This document shows, one piece after another, positions 1 through 8,599 of a stretch of 64,000 bases of DNA. The notes under the pieces are model-generated. The model was not told the origin of the DNA, searched no databases, and worked only from the letters and a program-made list of their open reading frames with translations. The stretch is taken from the NCBI GenBank assembly GCA_964637165.1, contig CAZWVI010000004.1, positions 105,186 to 169,185 on the forward strand, read 5' to 3'. The translations under genes and the position numbers were made by a program. Positions within the stretch are counted from its first letter, which is position 1. Every line of letters begins with the position of its first letter. Source of the DNA: CAZWVI01 sp964637165 (GTDB lineage Bacteria; Planctomycetota; UBA1135).

Positions 1-447
1 ATTGGTGCGATCCCGGGAGCTCTTCCGCTGCTAGTCGGATGGGCAGCCGCTGGCAACGGCCTAGACATTTTCGCGGGAATACTTTTCGCGATTTTATTCC
101 TATGGCAACTTCCTCACTTTATGGCAATTGCTTGGCTCTATCGCGAAGACTACCAACGTGCTGGCATGAAGATGCTGCCCTCCGTTGATAGCACCGGTGC
201 GATGTCCGCACGCCAGGCCACCTATTGGGCGATAACTCTACTGCTAGCAAGCCTGCTTCCAAGTGTTTTGGGATTTGCCGGCCGAATTTATTTTTACTCA
301 GCTCTCACTCTTTCGATACTTTTCCTAGCGTTCACTATTCACTTCGGATTAAAGCGCACTGATAAACGCGCGCGCATCCTTTTATGGTCTTCACTTATCT
401 ACCTACCGGCCGTTATCGGAATTCTGCTGTGGGATAAAACCCACTAA
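1..447 (+). CDS. ctaB: Protoheme IX farnesyltransferase (heme O synthase), C-terminal part
   Basis: Frame 1 is open from the window edge, so the gene begins upstream and only the last 148 residues are visible. The translation starts IGAIPGALPLLVGWAA and continues through FLWQLPHFMAIAWLYREDY, both hallmark stretches of CtaB/COX10, followed by hydrophobic helices to the C-terminus. The enzyme is an integral membrane prenyltransferase that converts heme B to heme O for heme-copper oxidases. It runs convergently toward the oxidase operon with only 6 bp between stop codons, which fits a role in maturing that oxidase. An ATG at 121 is internal, not the start. Confidence 0.95.
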   Translation: MGAIPGALPLLVGWAAAGNGLDIFAGILFAILFLWQLPHFMAIAWLYREDYQRAGMKMLPSVDSTGAMSARQATYWAITLLLASLLPSVLGFAGRIYFYSALTLSILFLAFTIHFGLKRTDKRARILLWSSLIYLPAVIGILLWDKTH

Positions 448-453
448 GCAGCA

Positions 454-1317
454 CTAGGCGCCAGGTCCGAATTTAATCGCAAAGCCGACCGACACCGAGG
501 CGAGGATAACTCCAAACCAAATTGACCACCACAATAAGTTGCCGCGCATTTTCATTTCATCGGCGCGCATAAATGCTCTTAAATAAGCGACCATCGGAAT
601 AATTCCAAGAACCGCAAGGGCAAACCCTTCATACTTTGCGATTGCCACAATTGCGCGGAACCAACACACCACAAACATGAGAACTCCAAGGCTGGTTAAT
701 GTCCAGCAAGCGGTCATGATTTGTTCGGCGCTTAAATCAGGGTTAGTTCCTAATGCCAAACTGCCGAATAATGCTATCCAACATACGCCCAAGAAGTGCC
801 AATAGACCGCGGTATTGCGCACGGTTTCATGATTCCCCTCGCCCCGTGAAAATTTACGCATTGCCATGAAGTGCCAGACAATGCCGCCGAGCACGTGTAG
901 CGCGTGTAAGCCGGTCAGCATATAAAAACTAAAAGCGTAAAGAGATTTCGCCTTGGGTCCTAAATGCGCGGACGTTAATTCACTCCAGTTCATTACTTGG
1001 CTCAACACAAAAGCTATCGCCAAAATAAAACTTGCTTTGAATAAACGCTTAAACGCCGGGCCATCGCCAATTGCAAAAGAACGGCTCGCGGTTTCAGTAC
1101 AAGCTGAAAGCATTGCCAAAATTCCGGTGCTAACCCACAAGCCTTTGGGCACTCCAGGCAAACCTTGCGACCAAAATCCTGCCTGGCCGCGCACAATCCA
1201 ATAAGCACAAAGTGTGCTAACAAATAATAAAGTTAATGAAGCCAGAAAGGCCTTGAGGCCGAGCGCACCGGTTCCGGGGGGAAGTGTTTGCGACTCCCCC
1301 CCGGAGTAATTGGTCAT
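454..1317 (-). CDS. Heme-copper oxidase subunit III-like protein (second copy)
   Basis: A 287-residue multi-spanning membrane protein with the subunit III pattern: a helix pair, then YMLTGLHALHVLGGIVWH and a conserved YWHFLGVCW stretch. It is the second subunit III-like gene of the operon (the other is at 1675-2397) and has extra C-terminal helices. It overlaps the subunit IV gene by 4 bp (ATGA), so the two are translationally coupled. The first codons contain a G7 tract (plus-strand 1296-1302) that can pair with a C6 tract 16 nt further into the message. It may support assembly or stability of the oxidase; its exact role relative to the first copy is not clear from sequence. Confidence 0.85.
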   Translation of the reverse strand: MTNYSGGESQTLPPGTGALGLKAFLASLTLLFVSTLCAYWIVRGQAGFWSQGLPGVPKGLWVSTGILAMLSACTETASRSFAIGDGPAFKRLFKASFILAIAFVLSQVMNWSELTSAHLGPKAKSLYAFSFYMLTGLHALHVLGGIVWHFMAMRKFSRGEGNHETVRNTAVYWHFLGVCWIALFGSLALGTNPDLSAEQIMTACWTLTSLGVLMFVVCWFRAIVAIAKYEGFALAVLGIIPMVAYLRAFMRADEMKMRGNLLWWSIWFGVILASVSVGFAIKFGPGA

Positions 1318-1670
1318 TCGCTTACTGCTTGCGAAACGTTTTTGTCAGTCCAACCTTTGACGTCGCCTTGATAGGCATCGGTATCAGTTAGTGTTAAAGC
1401 AAGAAACATGCCAACAAACAAAACTGCGACCAAGAAAATGTAGCCATTGAAGGGACGGTCCCACTTTAGGTGCATGAAAATAAATGCAACTAAGCCAGCT
1501 TTGATGGTCGCAATAAACATTGCGATACCAAGGTCAAATCCGTACAAATCCATTTTGCCAGTCAGCACGGTTAATGCAGTTAAGGCAAGCAGGGCAACAA
1601 AGGTGCCAATCAGCATCTTCATCGGAAGGACGTGGCCGGGGCCTGAATGGTCGTGTGTGGAATCACTCAT
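1314..1670 (-). CDS. Cytochrome c oxidase subunit IV family protein
   Basis: A 118-residue protein with three hydrophobic segments, including FIATIKAGLVAFIFMHLKW, the typical signature of the small prokaryotic subunit IV (CtaF/CyoD-like) family. It starts with a His-rich cytoplasmic leader (MSDSTHDHSGPGH). It lies between the two subunit III genes, 4 bp downstream of the first and overlapping the second by 4 bp, so it belongs to the same transcript. The family is an accessory, non-redox subunit of aa3/caa3 oxidases. Confidence 0.85.
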   Translation of the reverse strand: MSDSTHDHSGPGHVLPMKMLIGTFVALLALTALTVLTGKMDLYGFDLGIAMFIATIKAGLVAFIFMHLKWDRPFNGYIFLVAVLFVGMFLALTLTDTDAYQGDVKGWTDKNVSQAVSE

Positions 1671-1674
1671 GGTT

Positions 1675-2397
1675 TTAGCTAATTAGGTAAAGGAGCGGGA
1701 ACAGGTAGATCCAGATGAGGTCAACTAGGTGCCAGTAAAGTGCACCGCAATCAATCGCATCATATTTTTGTGGAGTGAAGTCTCCGCGTTGGTTGCGTTT
1801 AATCAACCACAGAAAGAGAACCATTCCCAAGACCACGTGAATTCCGTGGAGACCTGTTAGGCAAAAGTAGATGCCAAAGAAAACTCCAACTTGGCGGCGA
1901 AATTCTGGCTCAAGATCTTTAACCAAAGGCCATACTTCGCTGTGAGATTTAATGTCTTCGTCAACATCTGCAATGTCGGCCTTAAAGAGTGAATGCTCAG
2001 CGTTACCCCACATTAATCCCTCATGGAACTTGTGGGTGTACTCCTGATATTTAATCGCCATAAAGCCACCGGCGCAAAGCAAAGTCACAACTAAAAGTTT
2101 AGTCACCAATGCACGTTGGCCTTTTTGTACGGCACGTACCGCCCAAGCAGCTGTGAATGAGCTTAGAAGAAGCACCGCGGTGTTGATAGCGCCCATATTT
2201 GTGTCGAGGAATTGCGACGCAAATTTGAATACTAGTGGGTGATTACTGCGGTAATTTGCGTAAGCAACAAACAAGCCGCTAAAGAACAATATTTCAGTGA
2301 GCAGGAAAACCCACATACCAAACTTATTGGTATCGAACTGTTGCTCCATGTCATCAAAGTGATGAGCAAGGTTGCTGTCGTGATGATCAGAGCTCAT
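1675..2397 (-). CDS. coxC: Cytochrome c oxidase subunit III
   Basis: 240 residues with the hallmark motifs of subunit III: KFGMWVFLLTEILFFSGLF near the N-terminus, FGIYFCLTGLHGIHVVLGM in the middle and ALYWHLVDLIWIYLFPLLYL at the end. It has no redox cofactor; in the family it stabilises subunit I and proton uptake. Its ATG abuts the stop codon of coxA (2398), so the two are tightly coupled. A charged insert around residues 105-145 between membrane helices is longer than in short bacterial subunit III proteins. Confidence 0.93.
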   Translation of the reverse strand: MSSDHHDSNLAHHFDDMEQQFDTNKFGMWVFLLTEILFFSGLFVAYANYRSNHPLVFKFASQFLDTNMGAINTAVLLLSSFTAAWAVRAVQKGQRALVTKLLVVTLLCAGGFMAIKYQEYTHKFHEGLMWGNAEHSLFKADIADVDEDIKSHSEVWPLVKDLEPEFRRQVGVFFGIYFCLTGLHGIHVVLGMVLFLWLIKRNQRGDFTPQKYDAIDCGALYWHLVDLIWIYLFPLLYLIS

Positions 2398-4065
2398 TTA
2401 GTGTGCCTCCGAATTGGTGATTTTGCAGATTAGTGGATCGTGCTCAGTTGGGTCAACTGGCAAGTAGCCTTCTTCGTCCGACTTGAATTGAACTAACTCC
2501 ATGTCGTATGGATCGCCAACTGTTGGTGCAGTGGCGAAGTTTTCAAGTGGTGGTGGCGAAGGACATTGCCATTCGAGACTTACTCCGCCCCACGGGTTAG
2601 GTGGTGCTTTCTTGCCGGTCTTCAACGAGCGCAACAAGTTCCAGAAGATCATGACGATAGCAATTCCAATTATCACTGAGCCAATTGTGGAAACTTTGTT
2701 TAAGTACTCATACTGCGGGTGGTAGTCAAAGTAGCGACGTGGCATTCCGCGCGTACCCAACAAGAACTGCGGCAGGAATGTAACGTTAAAGCCGACGAAC
2801 GAAACAATTGTCCAAAAGCGGCCCTTCGATTCGTTGTACATCACCCCGAACATTTTCGGCCACCAGTGGTGAATTCCACCAAGGTAAGCGAACAAGGCTG
2901 AACCAACCATTACAAAGTGGAAGTGTGAAACCACAAAGTAGGTATCGTGCAAGTGGATGTCGGTGGAGAGATTGGCCATCCAAAGACCAGTCAAGCCGCC
3001 GATGCCGAACAACCAAATAACCGCAAGCGCGGAGATCATCGCCGTGGTAAAACTAATCGAACCTTTATACATAGTTCCAATCCAGTTAAACACTTTGATC
3101 GCCGAGGGAATCGCAACTGTGTAAGTTAGCGCCGAGAAGATGATTGAAACTAATGCTGATTGTCCACTTACGTAAAGGTGGTGTCCCCAAACGATGAAGC
3201 TAACAATGGCAATCGCAATCGAACTGTAAGCAATGAAGCTGTAACCGTAAATGTGTTTGCGGCTGTGAACCGAGAACACTTCTGAGAGCACACCCATCGC
3301 TGGGAGAATCATCACGTAAACAGCTGGGTGGCTGTAGAACCAGAACAAGTGCTGAAACAGGACTGGGTCGCCGCCAAGTGCTGGGTCAAAAATCCCAACT
3401 CCCATTAGACGTTCAACAGCGATCAACAGTAGTGCGATACCGAGTACTGGAGTTGCCAGAATTTGAATTACTGAAGTTGCGTAAAGTGCCCACAACAGTA
3501 ATGGCATCTTGAACCAAGTCATACCCACCGGACGCATCTTATGAATGGTCGCGATGAAGTTAAGCCCGGTAAAGATGGAACTAAAACCGAGAATGAATGC
3601 GCCGAATACCGCGATGACAACTGAAGTGTCAGTCGAGGTACTGTAAGGCGTGTAGAAGGTCCAACCAGTATCAAGGCCACCAGTTAAAATTGCCGCAACT
3701 AGGAATAGCGCGCCAATTAAGTAAAGGTGATATGAGAGTCGGTTAATTTTGGGGAAGGCCACATCTTTTACCCCCAACATAATCGGCAACACAAAGTTGC
3801 CCAATGCCGCAGGAATACTTGGAATAATTACCAAGAAAATCATCACTGCACCGTGCAAGGTAAACAGGTGATTGTAGATGTCCTTACTGACCAAATTTTG
3901 GCCGGGGGCGAACAATTCAAAGCGCAGCAACAAGGCGAAAGTTCCGCCGAGAATCATTGCCGCAAAGGTTGACCACATGTACATCAGACCAAGGCGCTTG
4001 TGATCAAGCGTCATAATCCATGACTTGAATCCGCTACTTGCGTTTAGGTAGTTATTAGTTGTCAT
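2398..4065 (-). CDS. coxA: Cytochrome c oxidase subunit I (A2-type, caa3)
   Basis: 555 residues with the full set of heme-copper ligands: H71 and H383 for low-spin heme, H381 for the high-spin heme (HDTYFVVSHFHFVMVG), and H246, H295, H296 for CuB. The CuB/cross-link stretch reads FWFYSHPAVY instead of the HPEVY of A1 oxidases, so the helix VI glutamate is missing and replaced by the Tyr-Ser pair of A2 oxidases such as the Rhodothermus marinus caa3 enzyme. It is the catalytic, proton-pumping subunit in the inner membrane. It lies between coxB and coxC in the same leftward operon. Confidence 0.96.
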   Translation of the reverse strand: MTTNNYLNASSGFKSWIMTLDHKRLGLMYMWSTFAAMILGGTFALLLRFELFAPGQNLVSKDIYNHLFTLHGAVMIFLVIIPSIPAALGNFVLPIMLGVKDVAFPKINRLSYHLYLIGALFLVAAILTGGLDTGWTFYTPYSTSTDTSVVIAVFGAFILGFSSIFTGLNFIATIHKMRPVGMTWFKMPLLLWALYATSVIQILATPVLGIALLLIAVERLMGVGIFDPALGGDPVLFQHLFWFYSHPAVYVMILPAMGVLSEVFSVHSRKHIYGYSFIAYSSIAIAIVSFIVWGHHLYVSGQSALVSIIFSALTYTVAIPSAIKVFNWIGTMYKGSISFTTAMISALAVIWLFGIGGLTGLWMANLSTDIHLHDTYFVVSHFHFVMVGSALFAYLGGIHHWWPKMFGVMYNESKGRFWTIVSFVGFNVTFLPQFLLGTRGMPRRYFDYHPQYEYLNKVSTIGSVIIGIAIVMIFWNLLRSLKTGKKAPPNPWGGVSLEWQCPSPPPLENFATAPTVGDPYDMELVQFKSDEEGYLPVDPTEHDPLICKITNSEAH

Positions 4066-4073
4066 GATTTTTT

Positions 4074-5063
4074 CTACTTAACAGATTTGATGTACTCGAT
4101 GACGGCATCCATTTCCTCGGGGCTTAGTTGCCCTTGGAAGGTTGGCATTGATGGGGCAAAACCGTCAACCACTTTGGCCATCGGTTCAAGCAAGGATTCA
4201 CGCAGGTAGTTTTCGTCGGCAACTGCGGAGGTGCCATCAACAAACTTGCGCTCGGTTCCAAAGATTCCCTTAATGCTAGGACCAACTAACGCTTTGCCGT
4301 CAGTAGTGTGACAAGCAACACAGCCTTTACGTTGGAAGAGAACTTCACCAGCTTCTAACGGTGACATACTAGCGAGCAAATCACTGTTGTCTTCAAGCCA
4401 CTTTTCAAAAGCGGCGGGGCTTTGGATTACCACCGGCGCCAACATTGACGAATGGTCAGTTCCGCAATACTCGGCACACTTTAATGTGTAATTGCCGGGC
4501 ATTAATGCGTTGAACCAGGTTTCGGTGTAACGACCAGGCACGGCGTCCATCTTGATGCGGAATTCAGGAATCCACACACTGTGAATCACATCGCGCGAAT
4601 CAATCACCAAGCGAACGTTACGGCCAACTGGGGCATGAAGCTCGTTGTGCTGCAAGCCGTTCGGATAAGTGAAGTTCCAGCTCCACTTTTGGCCTGTCAC
4701 CTTGATTTCGTAAGAACCTTCGGGCGCGACGCGGCGCTCAACATAACCTTCCATTCCAATGTAAAACAACCAAGCAACCAAAATGGTTGGAATGACTGTC
4801 CACACAATTTCAAGAGTGTTGTTGTGGCTTGGTGACGGCTCAGGCTGCGGGGCTTTGGATTTACGATACTTAATTGCAAAGTAAACTGCAGCAGCGTTAA
4901 TCAACAGAAAGAAGAAACCGGCAACATACATCAAAATCATAAAGACTTCGTCATGGTGCGCAGCTTCCGTAGAGCCCTGTACTGGGAACAAGAAACTGTC
5001 TACTTTAGTTTCTGGTTCTTGCACAGCCTCCTGCAAGATGAATGGAATTAGTGAGAGGTTCAT
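4074..5063 (-). CDS. coxB: Cytochrome c oxidase subunit II with fused cytochrome c domain
   Basis: 329 residues. Two N-terminal membrane helices (about residues 40-65 and 85-105) anchor a periplasmic CuA domain with DVIHSVWIPEFRIKMD and CAEYCGTDHSSM, which supply the CuA ligands. A C-terminal class I cytochrome c domain follows, with CVACH near residue 250 and a likely axial Met in MPTFQGQLSPEEM. The fusion marks a caa3-type enzyme that takes electrons directly from alternative complex III or a small carrier. Its start overlaps the SCO gene by 4 bp (ATGA). Confidence 0.96.
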   Translation of the reverse strand: MNLSLIPFILQEAVQEPETKVDSFLFPVQGSTEAAHHDEVFMILMYVAGFFFLLINAAAVYFAIKYRKSKAPQPEPSPSHNNTLEIVWTVIPTILVAWLFYIGMEGYVERRVAPEGSYEIKVTGQKWSWNFTYPNGLQHNELHAPVGRNVRLVIDSRDVIHSVWIPEFRIKMDAVPGRYTETWFNALMPGNYTLKCAEYCGTDHSSMLAPVVIQSPAAFEKWLEDNSDLLASMSPLEAGEVLFQRKGCVACHTTDGKALVGPSIKGIFGTERKFVDGTSAVADENYLRESLLEPMAKVVDGFAPSMPTFQGQLSPEEMDAVIEYIKSVK

Positions 5064-5905
5064 GCGGCGATGTTCTCGGGGTTTGCAGCAGCTTTACGCA
5101 TCAGGCGCACAATGAATGCACCCAAAACCACAATCGTCAAAGCCCCGCCTACGCGAGTTAGATTCATGATGGCTGGGGCATAGCGACCTTTGGTTGCGTC
5201 GTAAGCGAAGCAGTAGAGAATTAGTCGATCAAGTGATGATTTAACTTCGCCTGCTTCTGTTTCTAACAGTGAAAGGCGAAGTGTTTCAGGGTCGTAATCG
5301 ATACCGTAAAGGTAACGAGCAACCTTTCCTTCTGGAGTGAGCAAAATGAGTGCGGCGGTGTGAGCGAACTCGTCTTGTTCTGGGATGAAGTGGTATCCAA
5401 ATCCGACCGCTTCAGCCAATTGTGTAATTGGGGCTTGTTGTCCGATTAGAAAATTCCAATCAGCGCCGGGACTATCATATTTTTCTAAATAACTAAAGCG
5501 CACTTCAGCGGCCTCGGCAGCTTGCTCTTCAGGATTAATACTAACCGTGATAATGTTGAAATCTTTACCGCCAACTTCATCGAGCTGGTTAAGCGCATTA
5601 ACTAAACCTGTTAACTGCAAATTGCACAGCATTGGGCAGCTTGCGTAATTAAGCGTCAAAATTGCTGGCTTTCCATTTTTGAACAAATCCGCAAACACCA
5701 AGTCTTTGCCAGCATGGTTCTGAAATTGTAAATCCATCGGAACTTGTTGGTCGAGGTGTTCGAAAATACCAACCTCTGCCAAATCCTCCACCGCTCTAAA
5801 CTCTTGCGCTTGAGCGGAGCCGGTCAAGAACACAACTGCGCACACCACCGCACCAACTCCAATTCTTTTTGGAGTTTTAAGCAATGAAGGGCGTTTTTGC
5901 GACAA
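5060..5905 (-). CDS. SCO1/SenC-family copper chaperone for cytochrome oxidase
   Basis: 281 residues. A signal peptide (ends near AQAQEF) is followed by a thioredoxin-fold SCO domain with the copper-binding CxxxC in SCPMLCNLQLTGL and a later conserved His in DEFAHTAALILLTPEGK. A C-terminal helix (about residues 250-272, GGALTIVVLGAFIVRLM) tethers it to the membrane. SCO proteins deliver copper to, or reduce, the CuA site of subunit II; the gene is coupled to coxB by a 4-bp overlap. The C-terminal rather than N-terminal anchor is typical of SCO proteins in act/cox loci. Confidence 0.92.
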   Translation of the reverse strand: MSQKRPSLLKTPKRIGVGAVVCAVVFLTGSAQAQEFRAVEDLAEVGIFEHLDQQVPMDLQFQNHAGKDLVFADLFKNGKPAILTLNYASCPMLCNLQLTGLVNALNQLDEVGGKDFNIITVSINPEEQAAEAAEVRFSYLEKYDSPGADWNFLIGQQAPITQLAEAVGFGYHFIPEQDEFAHTAALILLTPEGKVARYLYGIDYDPETLRLSLLETEAGEVKSSLDRLILYCFAYDATKGRYAPAIMNLTRVGGALTIVVLGAFIVRLMRKAAANPENIAA

Positions 5906-5937
5906 GCTATTTCGATGGTGGCTAGGCGGCTTAGAAC

Positions 5938-6174
5938 TTACTCGGTAGCAAGTTCTTCAATCACCGCGTCAATGTCGCCGAGTTGATTCTTTTGTGCATC
6001 GGTAAGGCTTTCAGCTTCCGCGCCAATGTTTTGGCTGTGCTTTGCAAAATGCTTCGCCTCTACTTTGTAGTAGGCACCGATAGCCAAGTAGCTCAGGGTT
6101 AGAGCAATCAGGCAGCCGGCCGCCGTAATGGTTGCCAGTTTGCCAATGGGGAGATCGTCTGATTCGTGTGCCAT
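5938..6174 (-). CDS. Small single-span membrane protein of the act-cox operon
   Basis: 78 residues with one hydrophobic helix (about 13-33, ATITAAGCLIALTLSYLAIGAYY) and a charged C-terminal tail. It sits 5 bp after actF and 32 bp before the SCO gene, on the same strand, so it is clearly part of the operon. I do not recognise a domain. Small extra subunits (ActG, ActH) are known in solved alternative complex III structures, and this could be such a subunit or an oxidase assembly factor; that is inference from position and topology only. Confidence 0.7.
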   Translation of the reverse strand: MAHESDDLPIGKLATITAAGCLIALTLSYLAIGAYYKVEAKHFAKHSQNIGAEAESLTDAQKNQLGDIDAVIEELATE

Positions 6175-6179
6175 GATGT

Positions 6180-7415
6180 TTACATGTTGTGGAATGCGAT
6201 TGAATCGGCCAACAATGGATCGTTGTGAGCGAGCAGTGGCTTATCGCCCGCGGTGCGCGCAACTGCCCAAACGAACAAACCAAACAAGCCAACTGCTGAT
6301 GAAATTTCCATCAAGCCAATCGGCAAGGTGTCGCTGGAGTACGCCGGGAGAATCAACCAGGCCATGTCAATCCAATGAACGATAAGTAAGTAGAAGGCCC
6401 AGAATGTTAAGGCACCACTTTTACGTTTTGGATGGCGTGACAAAAGACCAAGGAATGGAATCGCAAAGTGCATGAAAACCAGAACCCAAGAAACTTGCAT
6501 CCAGGAATCAGTACTGCGCAGCATAAACCAACCGGTTTCTTCAGGAATGTTCGCGTACCAAATCAACATGAATTGACTGAATGCGATGTAGGCCCAGAAG
6601 AACACGAAAGCAAACATGAACTTGCCCAGATCGTGATAGTGCTCAGTAGTTATAGCACTACAAAGTAGTCCATTCTTTTGTAGTGTGCGGCCGGCCAAGA
6701 TCAACCAGGCCATAATTACCATGGTCGCGCCCGAGAAAATGTAAACACCGAAGATTGTGCTAAACCATTCTGGGGTAATCGACATGATGATGTCGAACGA
6801 TGCAAAGGATGTTGATAAGGCAAAGATGATTACCGACAAGGCAGACCATTTCTTTACTCTAAGCGTTGGCGCGAAGTCAGAACTGGCGTCCTGAGCGAGT
6901 GAGCTCTTCAAAAAGAAGCGGCCCATTCCCGACCACAACACAATGTAGAACGCCAAGCGAATGGCAAAGAAGTTTGAGTTAAGCCATGCGACCTTTCCTT
7001 CAACTAATGCGGCGTGCTCACCGTGCGGGTGAATCCATGGCCACAATAAACCACCAAAATCATCAACGCCATGATGCGTAAATAGTGGATAGAACAAGGG
7101 CAAAGCCATCACTCCAATCCACGGAAACGCGCCAATCGTGTACTCCGCAATGCGTCGCACCGTAACACTCCAATGAGCGTTAGTAAGGTGTTGAATGATT
7201 ACGAAGAATAATCCGCCGAGTGCAATTGATAGCACCCAACTAAATGCGGTTAAGTAGCCAAAGAAGAAACGACGCATATGGTCGCCCTCAACAGCACCAA
7301 GTGAAGCCGCAATTATTAAGCTGATGATTCCAAGCGCTAAACCGTTTCGGCCCAGTCGTGATGTCACGCTGACGTCGCTTATTTTGTCGGGTAGTGTTGC
7401 AGTTTGATGTGCCAT
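6180..7415 (-). CDS. actF: Alternative complex III membrane subunit ActF
   Basis: 411 residues, mostly hydrophobic with about ten predicted helices, in the position and length range of ActF, an NrfD-like quinol:cytochrome c oxidoreductase membrane subunit related to ActC. Recognisable stretches include FAFVFFWAYIAFSQFMLIWYANIPEET, typical of the family, and HWIDMAWLILP. A good ribosome site (AAGGAGA) precedes the ATG by 8 nt. It is 14 bp downstream of the actDE gene. In the family, ActF forms the second half of the membrane module and may take part in proton movement. Confidence 0.92.
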   Translation of the reverse strand: MAHQTATLPDKISDVSVTSRLGRNGLALGIISLIIAASLGAVEGDHMRRFFFGYLTAFSWVLSIALGGLFFVIIQHLTNAHWSVTVRRIAEYTIGAFPWIGVMALPLFYPLFTHHGVDDFGGLLWPWIHPHGEHAALVEGKVAWLNSNFFAIRLAFYIVLWSGMGRFFLKSSLAQDASSDFAPTLRVKKWSALSVIIFALSTSFASFDIIMSITPEWFSTIFGVYIFSGATMVIMAWLILAGRTLQKNGLLCSAITTEHYHDLGKFMFAFVFFWAYIAFSQFMLIWYANIPEETGWFMLRSTDSWMQVSWVLVFMHFAIPFLGLLSRHPKRKSGALTFWAFYLLIVHWIDMAWLILPAYSSDTLPIGLMEISSAVGLFGLFVWAVARTAGDKPLLAHNDPLLADSIAFHNM

Positions 7416-7429
7416 TTCAGGTTCTCCTT

Positions 7430-8599
7430 TTACTGCTGTGCGCGTTGCAAGGCCTTGAGGTAGAAGGCAATCGCCCAGCGGTCCTTGGCAGGAATCTGTT
7501 GGCGGTAACCTGGCATTGTGTTGATGCCGTTAGTAATGGTGTTAACGATTTGACCATGCGGCTGATCGACAACACGTTGTTCGGTTAAGTCAGTTGGCTT
7601 TACCCAAAATGCTTTACCAGACATCGCTAGTTCAGTGGCGCGTTGACTTACCGCCCCATCGCCGTGTCCTGAAACACCGTGACAAGTTGCGCAGTAAATG
7701 TCATAACGCTCTCGGCCACGCTCTAGAGTGTCCTTACTTGCAGCAACTGGGAGTTGTGAAACCCACTTGCCGTTGTCGTCTTTTCCGTCAAGGAAAGCTG
7801 AATCGAAATGTAGTTCGCCGCGGGCAACTGTCCCTGATTCGTCCAAGCGCATCGCGCGACCATCCGCAAAAGCAGATAATGGACTAGAGTTTTGCGGCTT
7901 GTACTTATCCTGAAAATCCATGTTTGGAACCAAGTGGAGCCGTGGAGTTTCCGAAGTTGTGTGACGTGCGGTAAAAGCCAAAGTCGGTGGCAGCAATACC
8001 AAGGCGCTAAACACCCATGCAAAGCGTTTAACTCCAACTGGAAGTGCAGTGCTTTCATCGGGCATGGCTACGGTTTCAATTGCAACCGCTCCAAGTGAAT
8101 CCAAAAATGAAATCGTCTTCTGATTGTCGAATGAAGCGTCCGACCCTTCGATTACCAAGTAGAAGCGGTCGTTGGTTGCGCGACTAAATCGTTCGACGCG
8201 AAACAGCGGGTGGAACCATTTTGGCAAACCATTGAGAATTAGCATTCCAAAGACCGCGGTTAAGGAAGCGATCAAAACAGTTAGCTCAAAGGCGACCGGG
8301 ATTGCTGCCGGAATACCAAACATTGGCTTTCCTGAAATCTGGAATGGGTAATCAACTGCGTTCATCCACCACTGCATTAAGAATGCAATTCCGAGACCAA
8401 CGAATCCACCAATCAAAACCAGCCACGGCAAAATTGTTGGGCGCACGCCCATCGCATCGTCCATGCCGTGAATCGGAAATGGTGTGTGAACATCCCACTT
8501 GGTAAATCCTTTATCGCGCACCTTGTGGGCCGCGTTCATGATTGAGTCAACGTTGTCGAACTCAGCAAGTGCTCCGTAGAGTTTTTGATTATTAGTCAT
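7430..8599 (-). CDS. ActD-ActE fusion: DUF3341 membrane subunit with C-terminal cytochrome c
   Basis: 389 residues. Residues 1-180 match ActD (DUF3341): YGALAEFDNVDSIMNAAHKVRDKG, the HTPFPIHGMDDAMG motif and two membrane helices. After a third hydrophobic segment (about 193-211) comes a cytochrome c domain with CATCH near residue 304 and a likely Met ligand in MPGYRQQIP, which is the ActE role. The two subunits are separate genes in Rhodothermus marinus; here the frame is continuous. The protein therefore links the membrane module to the heme relay that passes electrons to the oxidase. It starts right after the actC stop with a GGAGGG ribosome site. Confidence 0.92.
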   Translation of the reverse strand: MTNNQKLYGALAEFDNVDSIMNAAHKVRDKGFTKWDVHTPFPIHGMDDAMGVRPTILPWLVLIGGFVGLGIAFLMQWWMNAVDYPFQISGKPMFGIPAAIPVAFELTVLIASLTAVFGMLILNGLPKWFHPLFRVERFSRATNDRFYLVIEGSDASFDNQKTISFLDSLGAVAIETVAMPDESTALPVGVKRFAWVFSALVLLPPTLAFTARHTTSETPRLHLVPNMDFQDKYKPQNSSPLSAFADGRAMRLDESGTVARGELHFDSAFLDGKDDNGKWVSQLPVAASKDTLERGRERYDIYCATCHGVSGHGDGAVSQRATELAMSGKAFWVKPTDLTEQRVVDQPHGQIVNTITNGINTMPGYRQQIPAKDRWAIAFYLKALQRAQQ

